From Strongylocentrotus droebachiensis (lineage: Eukaryota; Echinodermata; Echinoidea; Camarodonta; Strongylocentrotidae): a stretch of DNA of 64,000 nt. Each line of letters opens with the position of its first letter. Positions within the stretch are counted from its first letter, which is position 1. This document shows positions 39,977-49,650 of the stretch, one piece after another. Where the stretch lies: contig JAVYIG010001823.1 of NCBI GenBank assembly GCA_035222895.1, positions 231,940-295,939 of the forward strand, read 5' to 3'. Position numbers and translations under genes: made by a program. The notes under the pieces are model-generated. The model worked only from the letters and a program-made list of their open reading frames with translations, was not told the DNA's origin and did not search any database.

Positions 39977-40413
39977 AATTCTCGCTACCCCAAATAGCGA
40001 TTCTGCCGAGATCCGGGGAAAATCCTGAAAACGCGCATTGCATTAAGGGATAGCTTTTCGACATTACAGCTTCCTGTGCAGGCGCTATATTACTAGGCGC
40101 GATAGCGTATGCACCGAATATGTCGTCTGCTCGGTCTTGTTTTTTTTTCGCAAATATTTCAACGTTTATTTGAACATTTCATTCGTTGTTTTTTGCGTCT
40201 TTTGACATCAGTGACGATGGTTTTCTTTTGTGAGGCTGCACAGTGCTGGGCTCATGATTCCAAGCGTAAGAACCCTGAAAAATGGGGGTGGATGAAGGCC
40301 GTGACTTGGGATGGGACTCTATACCGGAAGTTGTAGTGACGACCCGAGAGAGTGAAAATTACCTCGTCTCGCGAATTTCGAGATTTTCGTACCTATTTAG
40401 GGTAGCGAGAATT
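39977..40413. mobile_element. Short TIR element, ~437 bp
   Basis: Starts AATTCTCGCTACCC and ends with its reverse complement GGGTAGCGAGAATT. Pairing continues partly inward (AAATAG / CTATTT). It lies in the intron upstream of LRR copy 24. A short frame inside (40109-40336, plus) contains a C-x4-C pair near VFFCEAAQC but no recognisable domain. No target duplication was found. Confidence 0.6.
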
Positions 40414-40713
40414 GCATGCCTCTCCTCTGTCCTGTAATGAGCAATATATGAGTCCCTGATATGCATTCGAAAAAAAAGTATATAGCGTGAATCAATTATG
40501 CAGAATTTTAATTCAATGCATTTTCAGAAGACTAAATATTCGTGTCTCTAGATATGTCTGGACTCTTGAAAACGATACTATATTGGAGAAATATTTTCTT
40601 TTATCAGATGTAAACATATTCATTTTAGTTTTTGTAAAACTTAAAGATGCATACGTAAATTTGCAGTAAGAATGAATATGGAAATTACATAATTATTACG
40701 TATTACGTAGGAA

Positions 40714-41124
40714 TGTCGTGGTCGAGTGGTTTAAGGCGCTTGAATGGAGATGCGAAGGTCGAGTGTTCGAATCCCGACACGGCACTAATGTCCTTTGGCA
40801 AGATATTAACCTGCACTTGCTTCTCTCCACCCAGGTGTTAAAATTGGTACCCGGTAGGACAGTGGCGGATCCAGGGGGGCCGGGGGGCCGGGGGGCCCGC
40901 CCCCCCCCCCCCCCCCCGGGAAAAAACGTGTACTTTTACATTTTTTAACGTTAATTTTACCTTTTTGGGGAGATGGGCCCCCCTAAGGAATCCTGGATCC
41001 GCGCCTGCGGTAGGATGCGACAGTCATTGTTGGGCAAACAGTTTTGAGCGTCAAGTAACGCCTGGCTGGAATGCCTCCCAGGGAGTGCAGATTGTGCACA
41101 CAGTGTATGCGGGCAAGTATTGAA
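40714..41124 (+). mobile_element. tRNA-derived SINE (interrupted)
   Basis: The 5' end reads TGTCGTGGTCGAGTGGTTTA, a good polymerase III A box in a Ser/Leu-like tRNA context, followed about 40 bp later by the B box GTTCGAATCCC and a matching 3' acceptor strand CACGGCA. The first seven bases pair with that strand with one G-T. The T stem is imperfect and there is no normal anticodon arm, so this is a tRNA-derived SINE head, not a tRNA gene. The unrelated body follows, is split by a MITE at 40860-41007 and resumes to about 41124. The 3' end is approximate. Confidence 0.65.
40860..41007. mobile_element. hAT-like MITE, 148 bp, nested in the SINE
   Basis: Inverted termini CAGTGGCGGATCCAGG and CCTGGATCCGCGCCTG, flanked by the 8-bp duplication CGGTAGGA at 40852-40859 and 41008-41015. 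The CAG-type ends and 8-bp duplication are those of the hAT superfamily. The interior has long G and C runs. Confidence 0.82.
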
Positions 41125-42256
41125 TCATTACAAAATGGTCAGACTAATCCTTGTTTAATGTAGAAAGCTTTTATTATTGTTTAATATATTATGAAATTGT
41201 TGATTTTGAATTATGATGATTGTATGCATTAAAACAGATATTTTAGAACTATTACCATGGTTTCTACAACCAAACACAACCATTCTTTCCCAGGGAATAA
41301 TTATCTGTCTCCACTACTCATCAACAGCTGATATTATATTGGGAAAATTTCATTTTATTTTTTGAGTCTTTAAAAAAAAAAAAATATGCATTCTCAAGTA
41401 TTTTTCTTTTTTAATGAATTCCGAATTGATTTAAAAACGATTAATAACAATTTGATATCAATTTACTCATCCCTGTTATGAAGAGATAAATGCTAATCTC
41501 TATTCGCAATTCCGCCTGTTCGTGAATATATGCAATTATCACACAATGTTAGTGACATGCACATCTAATTGTTATGTCACATCTGACGGGTATATCCGAG
41601 TTTGACGAACATGGTATCATAATGTGCGTAAGACCTGAGGGAAGAGACATGAAAGGACAATGCGAAATGCAAAACGGTTTACGACGTAATGAAAATGACG
41701 ATAGGAGGGCGTCCCAGCCCCCTTATACATTAAGTGTTAATTTGAAGTGATTCACATGTTATGACCTTTGTGATAATTTATTTGTGATAGCAGAGCATAT
41801 GGAAAGATATGCTTTTATATTACATGCCTCATACCTAGTTAAAATAATTTGAGATTGGGTCATTGAAATAATAAGAAAAGCCATAAACAGACATTTTGAC
41901 AGCAAAAACAAAAAAGTGTGATGGGGTAGGTGAAAAAATGTCTCAACCGCATCGGAAAAGTAATTAAAAAAACTTCAAGGATAGGTGCTAAACAGGGTTG
42001 AAATAGTGAGAGAGAGAGAGAGTTTATTTCAGAGAGAGAAAAATATTTGTTATTGTTGTTGAATATTTCTAATTGTTTCCTGATATGCGTGCCATAGACG
42101 TTTGAAATTTAAATTTGTTTTTCTATATTAAGCAAATTTCTGTTTCCCAGTATTTTCCTAAATTATTTCAATCCTGACTGAATTTGGCATCCATTTTTTT
42201 AAGGAATGATGTACCAAATAAACGACAATGTGGATGATACAGAGATTCATACTGAC
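41125..42256 (-). other. NLR intron, no further features
   Basis: AT-rich intron between the first LRR exon and LRR copy 24. It contains a short GA microsatellite at 42007-42038 and nothing else that I recognise. Confidence 0.6.
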
Positions 42257-42412
42257 CTTGGAATCGACTGCATTATTCGCAAGCACCGAGTAGAAGACGT
42301 CATGCATAGTACCGTCGATCTCCACAGATCTCAGTGATCGTGATGAGCAGATGAATTCAGCCAGGTCCTCTGAAGCCGTCCGTCCACATGACTTCCTAAT
42401 ACTCAGGTCATC
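42257..42412 (-). CDS. NLR gene, first LRR exon (156 nt, diverged module)
   Basis: The acceptor CATTGTAG precedes GATGACCTG, and the donor AAG/GTCAGTATG follows. 52 codons, phase 0 both sides. The product begins DDLSIRKSCGRTASEDLAEF and contains ICSSRSLRSVEIDG, aligned with DLAQFICKMTHLKDLxLxG of the 168-nt exons but four residues shorter. It links the NACHT exon to the tandem array and is probably the ancestral module from which the array arose. It has not been homogenised. Confidence 0.85.
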
Positions 42413-42883
42413 CTACAATGTACATGTACACAAATAATATTGTAAGGCTAGAAACATAAACCATCAAAATTATACTGTATTAATAAATCACAACTCCTAT
42501 TTAAAGAATAAAGTCCTAAACGATAATTAATCCTTGTGGATAGTAATTTTTTTAAATATGATGATCAGACTTGTATCCATGCCAGATCCATAGAAGTTGC
42601 TTTAATTTAAACAAGCTCCTGATTTAAATAAAATGTATTCTATCAAGCGTTCGGGTGAATTTGGGTGACGAGAGTTTGTACAGAATGCATTGCCTTATAG
42701 AGCATGTCGGGGTTCAAAGCATCGTTCATAAACACAGTATATGTATACAGTCATGTGTTCAAACCAAACGAGGTCATCCTATTCAAGTCTGAGAGAATGA
42801 AATTTAAATCAATTCTTTCACTCAAAGAGATCAAACAAAGATAACATGTATACGTTGCTACGATCCGATGTTACATTCCTTAC

Positions 42884-44454
42884 CACTTCACGATGATTCA
42901 TGATGAAAGTATGCCCTGATACTGTGTGTGCCTGCATCCATCTGGTGATCCTCAGTGTCTTTCTGGACGTAGTCGATAGATGATACACCACTGCTTTGGT
43001 CACTGCTTGGTCTTGGCTCTCATATGCTACATCTATGATTAAGTCATCATCGATACCCTTCCCTTTCGACGCTATGAGACGAGATACGATATCCAAGCCG
43101 ACCCTCTTCTGCTGGGCCGAGGTGAAGTACAGTAGGTACCGGTATTCCACTGCTTCCTGTATGATATTCGCTATCAACATGTCATACTCATTACGGTTTG
43201 ACTTGTAAAGGGATGCAAGATACATTCCTGATAGATACTCCTGGAAGAGCTTATGGGGAAACTGCACCGATTGGACTACTGAATTCGGATTATTTCTTCT
43301 GTCACGCCTCGGAAGAATTTTCTTCTCTATGGTGAGTACACCAACTTTACAACCTACATCGATGGACTCTGGATAGCTCTGAAACTCTTCTTCTGTGAAT
43401 ACTAACCGTCTCTCGAGAAGCCCCTGGAAAGCAATGCGGCCGATATGAATCAGGTGTGGATGAATATATGAACAATGATCACTTAATTTGCCTCCAACAA
43501 TACCTAAAGATGGAATGTGCTTCGATAGGTGATGATCAACTAAAAAGTCAATCATCTGATTGAAGAGCTGGGAAAATGTTTGCAGCTTGGACATTGCCTC
43601 TCGGCGCTCTCCATCAAACTCTTTCCACATGATACACAGCATGGCTGTGTATATGGGGTATGGAGCCATGTTCTCTCTGATCACATCGTTGTTTGATATG
43701 AATTGGCTCAGATCTTCAGAGGAAGCTGCGTCTGGATGAAAGAACTTGGTGATGTAAGAAGAGAGGTTTTCAGCAGAGAAACCTTCCACAGCAATGAAAG
43801 CAAACACCTTTCTAAGATCGGCATTCATCCTAATCTCATCTGATCGCCATTGTCTCGATGTGATTAGTACTGTCCCTGACTTGAACAGATGATTGAGAGT
43901 GATCAGGGCGATTTGCAGATTGCTATCAAGACCGACAGCATACTCATCTAGGCCGTCCAGGACAAGAAAGACGTCTTTCGGATTCGAAAGGATGTGCTTG
44001 TCTAGCTGTTTGGCTGTGACGGGATTGTTTTCAGAAAGATACGACTTCACTATCTCTCCAACAGTCTTGGCCCCTGCCTTGCGAAGTAGGATGACAAGAA
44101 CCAGTTTGAAATCTTGGTATTCTTTTCCGTTGATCCAATCCCAAGCGATCTTGGCGCAAAAAGTGGTCTTTCCTACACCACCTTCACCTTCTACCAACAA
44201 GCGTTTGGGATAGGTTCCGTTGACCTTGGTCCTGAGGAGGTTGTCGTAGAGAAGCGGTGTCTTGCGTTTTGTACCTTTGTCTTCTTCCATCAACGTTAGG
44301 TTGGTGAAGATACGTTTAAATTCAAGTACAAGTTCGCTGTTTAGTGGATCGGCTTGAATCTGACATAGATAAATTGCCAAATAGTGTTTGACCTCTTCAG
44401 CAACCCGTTGGATTTCCTCCTCTGTCAAGGACGGTATGTGATCACCAACCTGAC
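42884..44454 (-). CDS. NLR gene, NACHT domain exon (1,571 nt)
   Basis: Encodes about 524 residues. From the N-terminus: a helical lead-in (SLTEEEIQRVAEEVKHYL), Walker A GEGGVGKTT near 44162-44189, Walker B FLVLDGLDEY near 43941-43970 with the acidic LDGLDEY form typical of NACHT, a sensor-like TVLITSRQWR, and later the HD2-region motif FPHKLFQEYLSG found in metazoan NLRs. The domain binds ATP and drives oligomerisation of the receptor. The acceptor is CTTATCACAG, chosen because it leaves GT to complete the GGT codon started by the Death exon. A second AG at 44494-44495 would break the frame. The donor is GTG/GTAAGG at 42883. All key NACHT residues that I can check are present. Confidence 0.93.
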
Positions 44455-45402
44455 CTGTGATAAGATGGTGAAGAACGTTGTCTTTAAAATGACTAGAAAA
44501 TATGACCAGTGTTTTAATATCACACAACAGCAGTACTAGCATCAGCAGCAACAACAACAACAACGGGGGAAAATTATGTAGCCCAGTATCGTATCATCAG
44601 AATAAATAATTTCTTAAATCTCTCTTTATATTTTCATTCGGATAAGGGGCAACCATTTTTCTCCTAGGGGCTCTCACATTGTGTAATGGGTTGACGTTGT
44701 ACCTTGAAATCAGTCCTCCAGGAAAGGATTACTTAGGTCAATGGTATAATGTCAATCCCTTTGGTCCAAAAGTGAGGTTTAGAGCAATCTTATCCTGCAC
44801 AAAGTGTCACATAAAAATAATGTGCATGATCTTGTACGTTTCATAACTAAACAAGTTAAAACGATTGTCTTCTTTTAAAGGTACGCTCCTGGTTTGTTAG
44901 GCATACCATTCATCACGTTGCATGTGTACGCATGGGTATTCCCCGTGTCCACACACACATTTCATCGTTAAGCTATCCCGAAACGGTATAGTTATACCGT
45001 TTCGGGATAGCCATACGATGAAATTGTGTGTGTGTACGCCTACTAACGATACGTCGTATAAAGAAACGTCGTATAACGAAACGTGGGTCTGGGCATCGTT
45101 TCGAACTAGAACTCTATAAAGAATCACGGAATGGTTTGGGTGTGGACGTATGGTCGAACTAGAACGGTATAACTAGGCGGGGCTTAACGTGACCGCACTC
45201 AAAAGGAGACATGACCTCAAATTTCCACTTCCGTTTCATGACCGCACATATACGACGTTTCGCTGTATAGAGTTTCGGACACTTGTTCTTGTGTGTGTGG
45301 ACGCCTGGTTCGCTATACGATGATTCTTTATACGACATTTCTTTATAGAGTTTCGGGATAATTCTTTTTGTGTGCGGACACGCTGTATGTGTAATACTGT
45401 AC
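44455..45402 (-). other. NLR intron between Death and NACHT exons, MITE-rich
   Basis: Contains a perfect 40-bp palindrome at 44972-45011 within longer inverted arms of GTCCACACACACATTTCATCG type (about 44953-45040), then scattered repeats of ACGTCGTATA, CTATAAAG and TTTCGGGATA/TTTCGGACAC up to the edge of the Death exon. These look like stacked or decayed copies of one small inverted-repeat family. Confidence 0.6.
44972..45011. repeat. Perfect 40-bp palindrome
   Basis: Two 19-nt arms, the left being GCTATCCCGAAACGGTATA, separated by GT. They are the centre of a larger imperfect inverted repeat. Confidence 0.92.
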
Positions 45403-45668
45403 CTTTCTGTACGCTATCAGCAAGCTGCACCAGCTTAATGCGTTGTAACGTAACCACCAACTTCTCCCTCGCCTCGCTTTCACATACTCTCTTCCGCCAT
45501 TCGTAAAGCATCTGATAGGTAGCATGCATGGAGTCGCCAAGCTTGTCTTTCTCAAACCGACTTAGTTGAGCCTCAGAGAATCCTAATGCTAGTCCGACCG
45601 TCCTATAATCTGATGGATCCATACTGTCAGCAAGGAGATATAGTTCGAGGTCGGTCAGGTTCCCAGGT
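45403..45668 (-). CDS. NLR gene, Death domain exon (266 nt)
   Basis: The acceptor GATTTAG precedes ACCTGGGAACC and the donor AAAG/GTACAG lies at 45401-45402. It takes two bases from exon 2 to make Lys, reads 88 codons and leaves one base for Gly with the NACHT exon. The product starts KPGNLTDLELYLLADSMDPS, then YRTVGLALGFSEAQLSRFEK and MLYEWRKR, a typical six-helix Death domain with the conserved Trp. It would mediate homotypic contacts with downstream adaptors. The Met at 45622 inside the domain is not a likely start, because the preceding helix belongs to the fold. Confidence 0.9.
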
Positions 45669-46106
45669 CTAAATCATTAGACAAAAGAAAGAAGAAAAAT
45701 CATACACAGCTTACATATATTTGTGAGGTTTTGTAATCAAAGGTCTTTCCTTTGATTATCATCTCGAGTGAATACCCTTGTTTGGATTGCAATAAAATAT
45801 TACTATTTTCCAACATTTGCTAGAATGCAAGCACTCAAATTGCAGAATATGGACCTGTTAAAATAACGGAAATACGCGAAACTTGGTTTATTCCAATTAT
45901 TATTTTTTACCAACTAACTCTTTAGCCCGTATTCTGCCGAAATTCAGACCTCACGGTGGGTTAAAGCTTTAGTTTATAATCGAGTTTAGAATGGAAATTA
46001 GTCTGAAGTTGAATGAAGTTTATCTTTAAACGTGATTTCCTATCAAGGGTCGGGCGTACCTCAATGAACAGAATAAGGACCAAAGTCGCTCTTTCATTGT
46101 GCTTAC

Positions 46107-46267
46107 TTATCATTTGGGCCAGGGTTTCGTTCTACATCACCGGATCTCAATAGAAGTATGTTATTCATGTCTGGACAGTCATTCCCTTTAATTGCATCTG
46201 CTTCACCGCTGCTTGTCCCTGATCCGAGGACCGGATAGATCGGGGATCCATGATACTCCGTTACTTC
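46107..46267 (-). CDS. NLR gene, exon 2 with 2A-like motif GDVERNPGP
   Basis: 161 nt with acceptor TTCTTAG before GAAGTAACG and donor GTAAGC at 46101-46106. It reads EVTEYHGSPIYPVLGSG, an acidic/Gly stretch, then MNNILLLRSGDVERNPGP. The last nine residues match the D-V/I-E-x-N-P-G-P signature of 2A-like peptides, preceded by the usual hydrophobic LLLRSG. In this family the ribosome fails to link Gly to Pro, yielding two proteins. Here the break would follow residue 305 of the full model and free a Death-NACHT-LRR protein that starts with Pro. The ATG at 46166-46168 could instead start translation, leaving an 18-residue leader ending in the motif, as in reported urchin NLRs. Phases 0 and 2 fit both neighbours. 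Confidence 0.85.
46115..46141 (-). promoter_or_regulatory. 2A-like translational recoding signal
   Basis: Codes for GDVERNPGP, with the predicted Gly-Pro skip between its last two residues. All core positions (D, V, E, N, P, G, P) are present. Confidence 0.85.
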
Positions 46268-46483
46268 CTAAGAATGAAGAGAAATTACGAATAGATGACA
46301 CAATTTTAAATCTGTAAGCTATATACATGCCATACCGAGATAATATTGTGCCACAATGTATTTTTTGGCGGGGATTTTTTAACAATGGTTTTTTAGTTTA
46401 TTCTTTAATACATAATACAACAATAATTAGCGCAGACAGATGTTAGAAGGTGTTCATGTAGCCATTGAACAAGATGGGCGGAC

Positions 46484-46512
46484 AATTCATGATATTCCGT
46501 TACTTCCTTAAT
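46484..46512 (-). pseudogene. Partial duplicate of exon 2 start
   Basis: On the minus strand ATTAAG is followed by GAAGTAACGGAATATCATGA, matching the acceptor junction and first codons of exon 2 (GAAGTAACGGAGTATCATGG) except for two positions. The match then fades and no 2A motif follows. It reads EVTEYHELSAHL. It is either a dead duplicate or an alternative terminal exon. Confidence 0.6.
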
Positions 46513-46906
46513 GAAACTTATGGACAAAAGACAATTTTCAAAAGAATAATCAGACATTATTTGAAGACAAAATACACGTAGTTTTACGCGAGTATAAGAA
46601 ATCTGTGAAAAGTGTAAAGGGCAATTTACCACTATTTACGGTTGCCACAAACGTCAAACCTACACTTTTCACAGCAAATTAAATAAGCTATAATAGCCTA
46701 CACCTTTTGTAACTCCAATTTTGCTAGTTACATGTTTAATGTCCTGTCTTGTTCAAAACCCCGTTTACGCAAAAGAATTGTTTTATACAGTTTTGGGGGA
46801 AGTTTTTACTTTGATTTATTGTTTGCATGTTTTTCTCACTGTTTTTTTCTTTCTTTGTTGTTTTTATGTGAGTGGCGTGGTTCTAGGAAATGCATATCAA
46901 TCATAC

Positions 46907-47671
46907 CCTGATAGATGATGTTCTTTGGTCGGTATTCATCGTTGTATCTAGTCTGTGTTCAGATGATTGGTCCTCTTTCCTTGACGGTGCAGAGTCTGCA
47001 GTTTCCTCCTTCTCTCGATTGATGCGATCTGTCTTACCATGAACGTCTGCAGGTACATGTGAGTGCGACTCTGATGTGCCAACTGCAGGTTTGTCTGTTT
47101 CACTTATTTGAGCGGATTTCGGGGTGTATTCATGTGACATGAGATTAATGGTATTGTTGTCCAATTCGTCCTCTACACAGGGTCGGGGAACTGGAATTGT
47201 CACGTCAGTGGTATCAGGGCCAGCTAGGTTGCTCTCTTTTTCAATTGAAGAACCACTGTTTTGAGCACACGAAGACTCAGAGTGAGAGACATTGCTATGA
47301 CCGGGGTTATTTATACCGCATGGGAATCCACTCTCCTTGACAGTATCACACTCTGTAACGTCAGATTGTGAGAGAGTCGGTGAGCTTGCGTTACCTCCGC
47401 CATTGTTGACGTCACGTGAATGCCCTGTTTGAGCAGAAGATGCAGACTGACGGGCCGTGTCGCTTGGAGATCTATTCGCATCGGGCGAAGAGCCAGTGCG
47501 AGATGAAATGTTACACTCAGAATTGTTGTTTTCTTTGGGTGGCTCAGCATTCTTGGCTTTTTTCATTAAGTTGTGAAGTTTCCTCCAAAAGTAGTGGTAG
47601 TCGTATTCTTTCCTCCGACGTCGCATGAACGTGCCGATCCTGACACGCCATTCACCAAGAGACACAGGCAT
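46907..47671 (-). CDS. NLR gene, exon 1: conserved-looking basic N-terminus and Ser/Thr/Asn-rich linker
   Basis: 255 codons from an ATG in good context (GTCACCATGC) to donor AGG/GTATGA, phase 0. Residues 1-42 (MPVSLGEWRVRIGTFMRRRR and a Tyr/Trp/His-rich helix-like stretch) look like a small folded or membrane-adjacent basic motif. The remaining ~210 residues are low complexity, rich in Ser, Asn, Thr, Asp and Glu, without signal peptide or membrane span, so probably disordered. I do not recognise a named domain. Its frame runs straight into exon 2, so it may be the protein released upstream of the 2A site. A possible 5'UTR acceptor (CTTGAATAACACAG) lies 15-16 nt before the ATG, so a leader exon may exist upstream. 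Confidence 0.7.
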
Positions 47672-48217
47672 GGTGACATCAGGGTACTGTGTTATTCAAG
47701 AGAAAAACAAAGATTAATGCAGAGTTAGTTCATGAGACGGGCAACATGACTTTGTATAAGAAAATAGTGCCAAATCTTTGAACGGATTTATCTTAACATG
47801 CCATGTATGGAATACGTATTCATTTTAAATTACATAATATCTCATCTTTGAAAGTCAATTTAATGCATGGTGCTTTAATGTAAATTTGCACAACTCTTTA
47901 TATTCCGCAATCCCCTCCAGACAACTACCACCGGGAAAACGGACCTTTGTAGAGGTGCAGTAACAAAAGCTTTATTTGGGGAAGGAATAGTTTTCTATGG
48001 GTTTATAGTGTCGTAGATGTTTCTTGTGCGGGATGTAAGTCCGGAGTAGCCATCCAAAAATGTCCTGGAGCTATGGCAGACGCTGAATATTTTGTGTGCG
48101 TGTCTGTGCATGCAACACAAAGAAAAATTGTTACCGTTGATTCTTCCGATACAAATGGGAAACGGAGTATACATTTTCTCTTTCATGGGCGAGCAAAATA
48201 ATCAGAGTCATTAGTGA
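47672..48217 (-). promoter_or_regulatory. Presumed NLR 5' flank or leader intron
   Basis: AT-rich sequence immediately upstream of the NLR start codon. I see no clear TATA box or CpG cluster. Its role is inferred from position only. Confidence 0.3.
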
Positions 48218-48371
48218 CTTTTAGATTTACACGACGAGAGCGTGGACTGCCGCGTGTGACATTGTGTTAAGGCACTGGGCCGTGCCCGGCAGTGCCTTAT
48301 AAGGGACGTCACATTGACTTAAAAGGATGTCACACGTGGCGGTCCAAGTTCTCGTCGTGTAAATCTAAAAA
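48218..48371. mobile_element. Hairpin MITE, ~154 bp
   Basis: The two ends pair over about 45 bp (TTTTAGATTTACACGACGAG with CTCGTCGTGTAAATCTAAAA, continuing into a GTGTGACA pair). The centre forms a second perfect hairpin, AAGGCACTG / CAGTGCCTT, around a GC loop. No coding capacity. Confidence 0.8.
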
Positions 48372-48786
48372 TCCCTATTGTCAGTTAAGACATGCATATG
48401 TGCAAGGCTCAGATCAAGGGTACACTTAGATGGAACACTGGGAAATTGTTCAATTATCCAAAACCATGAGACCCAGACACAAATTAGCATTTTTATATTA
48501 CAAAGTATCATTTGGGGAAGCTCAAAACAAGGTTTCAGCTTCATTGAGTTCAAATTAAAGATTTTAGAGCAATTTTATGATGAAAAAAGGCCTATTTTCA
48601 GCACTTTTAACGTTACATTCAAACCATGCACTAATTGGTTACCAGATTTTTACTAATGGGATGCAAAACTTATGATTTTTTTTCATCTTGATGTAGAATC
48701 TATGTAATAATTAACATTTCTGTTGAGTTAATTCCTAGTATTTTACTTTCTTATTCTATTTACATGTGATACAATTTTTGTGTTTT

Positions 48787-49539
48787 GTACATAACTTTGG
48801 TGTCCTGCAAATTTCAAACCTTACTAACTGAAGAATGGTGTATAAATAATTGATTTATTTACAAGCTTGCAATGTTATAATGTTTAGTTTCACTTTATCT
48901 TTGATTTCCAATCAGATCATCTCATTCTGGGTCATGGTTTTAAAAATATTTAGATTTCTGTAAATGGAAAATGTTTGGTGTCCTGCAGTTATGTACATAC
49001 CAGTGCATCAGAATCTATACAAAAACATATTGTATACTTTCAAAATGACAATGTAATGGTGTATATAGGTGAATGAAGAGCACTGATAACATTGGATTCC
49101 GCATTTTAACTTGTATGTGTTATTTAATCAACAATGAATGTGGACACCGAGTTATGTACGTGACAGTTATGTACGTATTCCATGTTTTGTTTTTCCAATA
49201 AGACCACCTATATTTAGTTATTTGTCATGGTAGGTAGTAAAAAATGTATAAGACATACACACATCTGATTTGGTGAGAAGAATATTACAAAATATTGCAG
49301 TTTGAACTTTTTCATGTCATGTACATAACTAAGACACCATTATGAAAAGACACCAAGTTATGTACGTTACTACCAATCAAAAATTTGATATAATTATCAT
49401 AAATAAATTTATTTATTCCAAACAGCATGAATTGCACCCTTCTGCATTTTCATTTAAACAAACATTTATTGAATTTAAGGGACAAGAAGTTATTATTTGA
49501 ATGTAAAACTACTTACTTTTGGTGTCCACAGTTATGTAC
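48787..49539. repeat. Cluster of seven AGTTATGTAC 10-mers
   Basis: Exact copies (either strand) at 48787-48796 (minus), 48987-48996, 49150-49159, 49165-49174, 49321-49330 (minus), 49356-49365 and 49530-49539. All but the one at 49165 have GGTGTC or GACACC within about five bases on the 5' side of the 10-mer. The surrounding sequence is AT-rich and otherwise not visibly repetitive. Confidence 0.85.
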
Positions 49540-49593
49540 GATTAAGTACAGAAATCTTACATTTCAGTCCTGTAATAGTACATGTAGTTTACA

Positions 49594-49650
49594 AACGGAA
49601 AAACTGTGCACGAGCTACGACTTCGTAATGACATGCACAGTTTTTCCGTT
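49594..49650. repeat. 17-bp perfect-arm hairpin
   Basis: AACGGAAAAACTGTGCA at 49594-49610 is the exact reverse complement of 49634-49650, with a 23-nt loop. It may be a tiny MITE or a transposon end. Nothing else marks it. Confidence 0.85.

Larger units (their letters stand above)
1308..47671 (-). other. NLR gene model: N-term domain - 2A-like - Death - NACHT - giant LRR array (31 exons, 3' end off window)
   Basis: Gene-level entry. Reading the minus strand from 47671, exons chain with matching phases: 765 nt (ends phase 0), 161 nt (0 to 2), 266 nt (1+264+1), 1571 nt (2 nt + 523 codons), 156 nt, 24 x 168 nt, 374 nt, and 102 nt ending in a GTAAGT donor. The sum is 7,427 nt with no internal stop. 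The domain order Death-NACHT-LRR is that of the expanded echinoderm NLR family: cytoplasmic sensors in which the LRR region is thought to sense ligand, NACHT to oligomerise with ATP, and Death to signal. The unusual points are the number of near-identical LRR exons and the 2A-like motif. The model is built by eye without transcripts. Alternative starts, exon skipping and a missing 3' end are open questions. Confidence 0.82.

Noticed and set aside
40109..40336. Small plus-strand frame with a C-x4-C start, possibly THAP-like
   Set aside because: No following C-x2-H pair or other THAP residues; it lies inside a TIR element.
40714..40790. Functional tRNA gene
   Set aside because: A and B boxes and an acceptor stem exist, but the T stem is mismatched and the anticodon arm is not normal. 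A SINE body follows.
40718..40948. Plus-strand 76-codon frame
   Set aside because: Runs from the SINE head into the MITE poly-C; no coding features.
44484..44496. Alternative acceptor TTTTCTAG for the NACHT exon
   Set aside because: It gives the wrong phase with the Death exon donor. CTTATCACAG at 44455 restores the frame.
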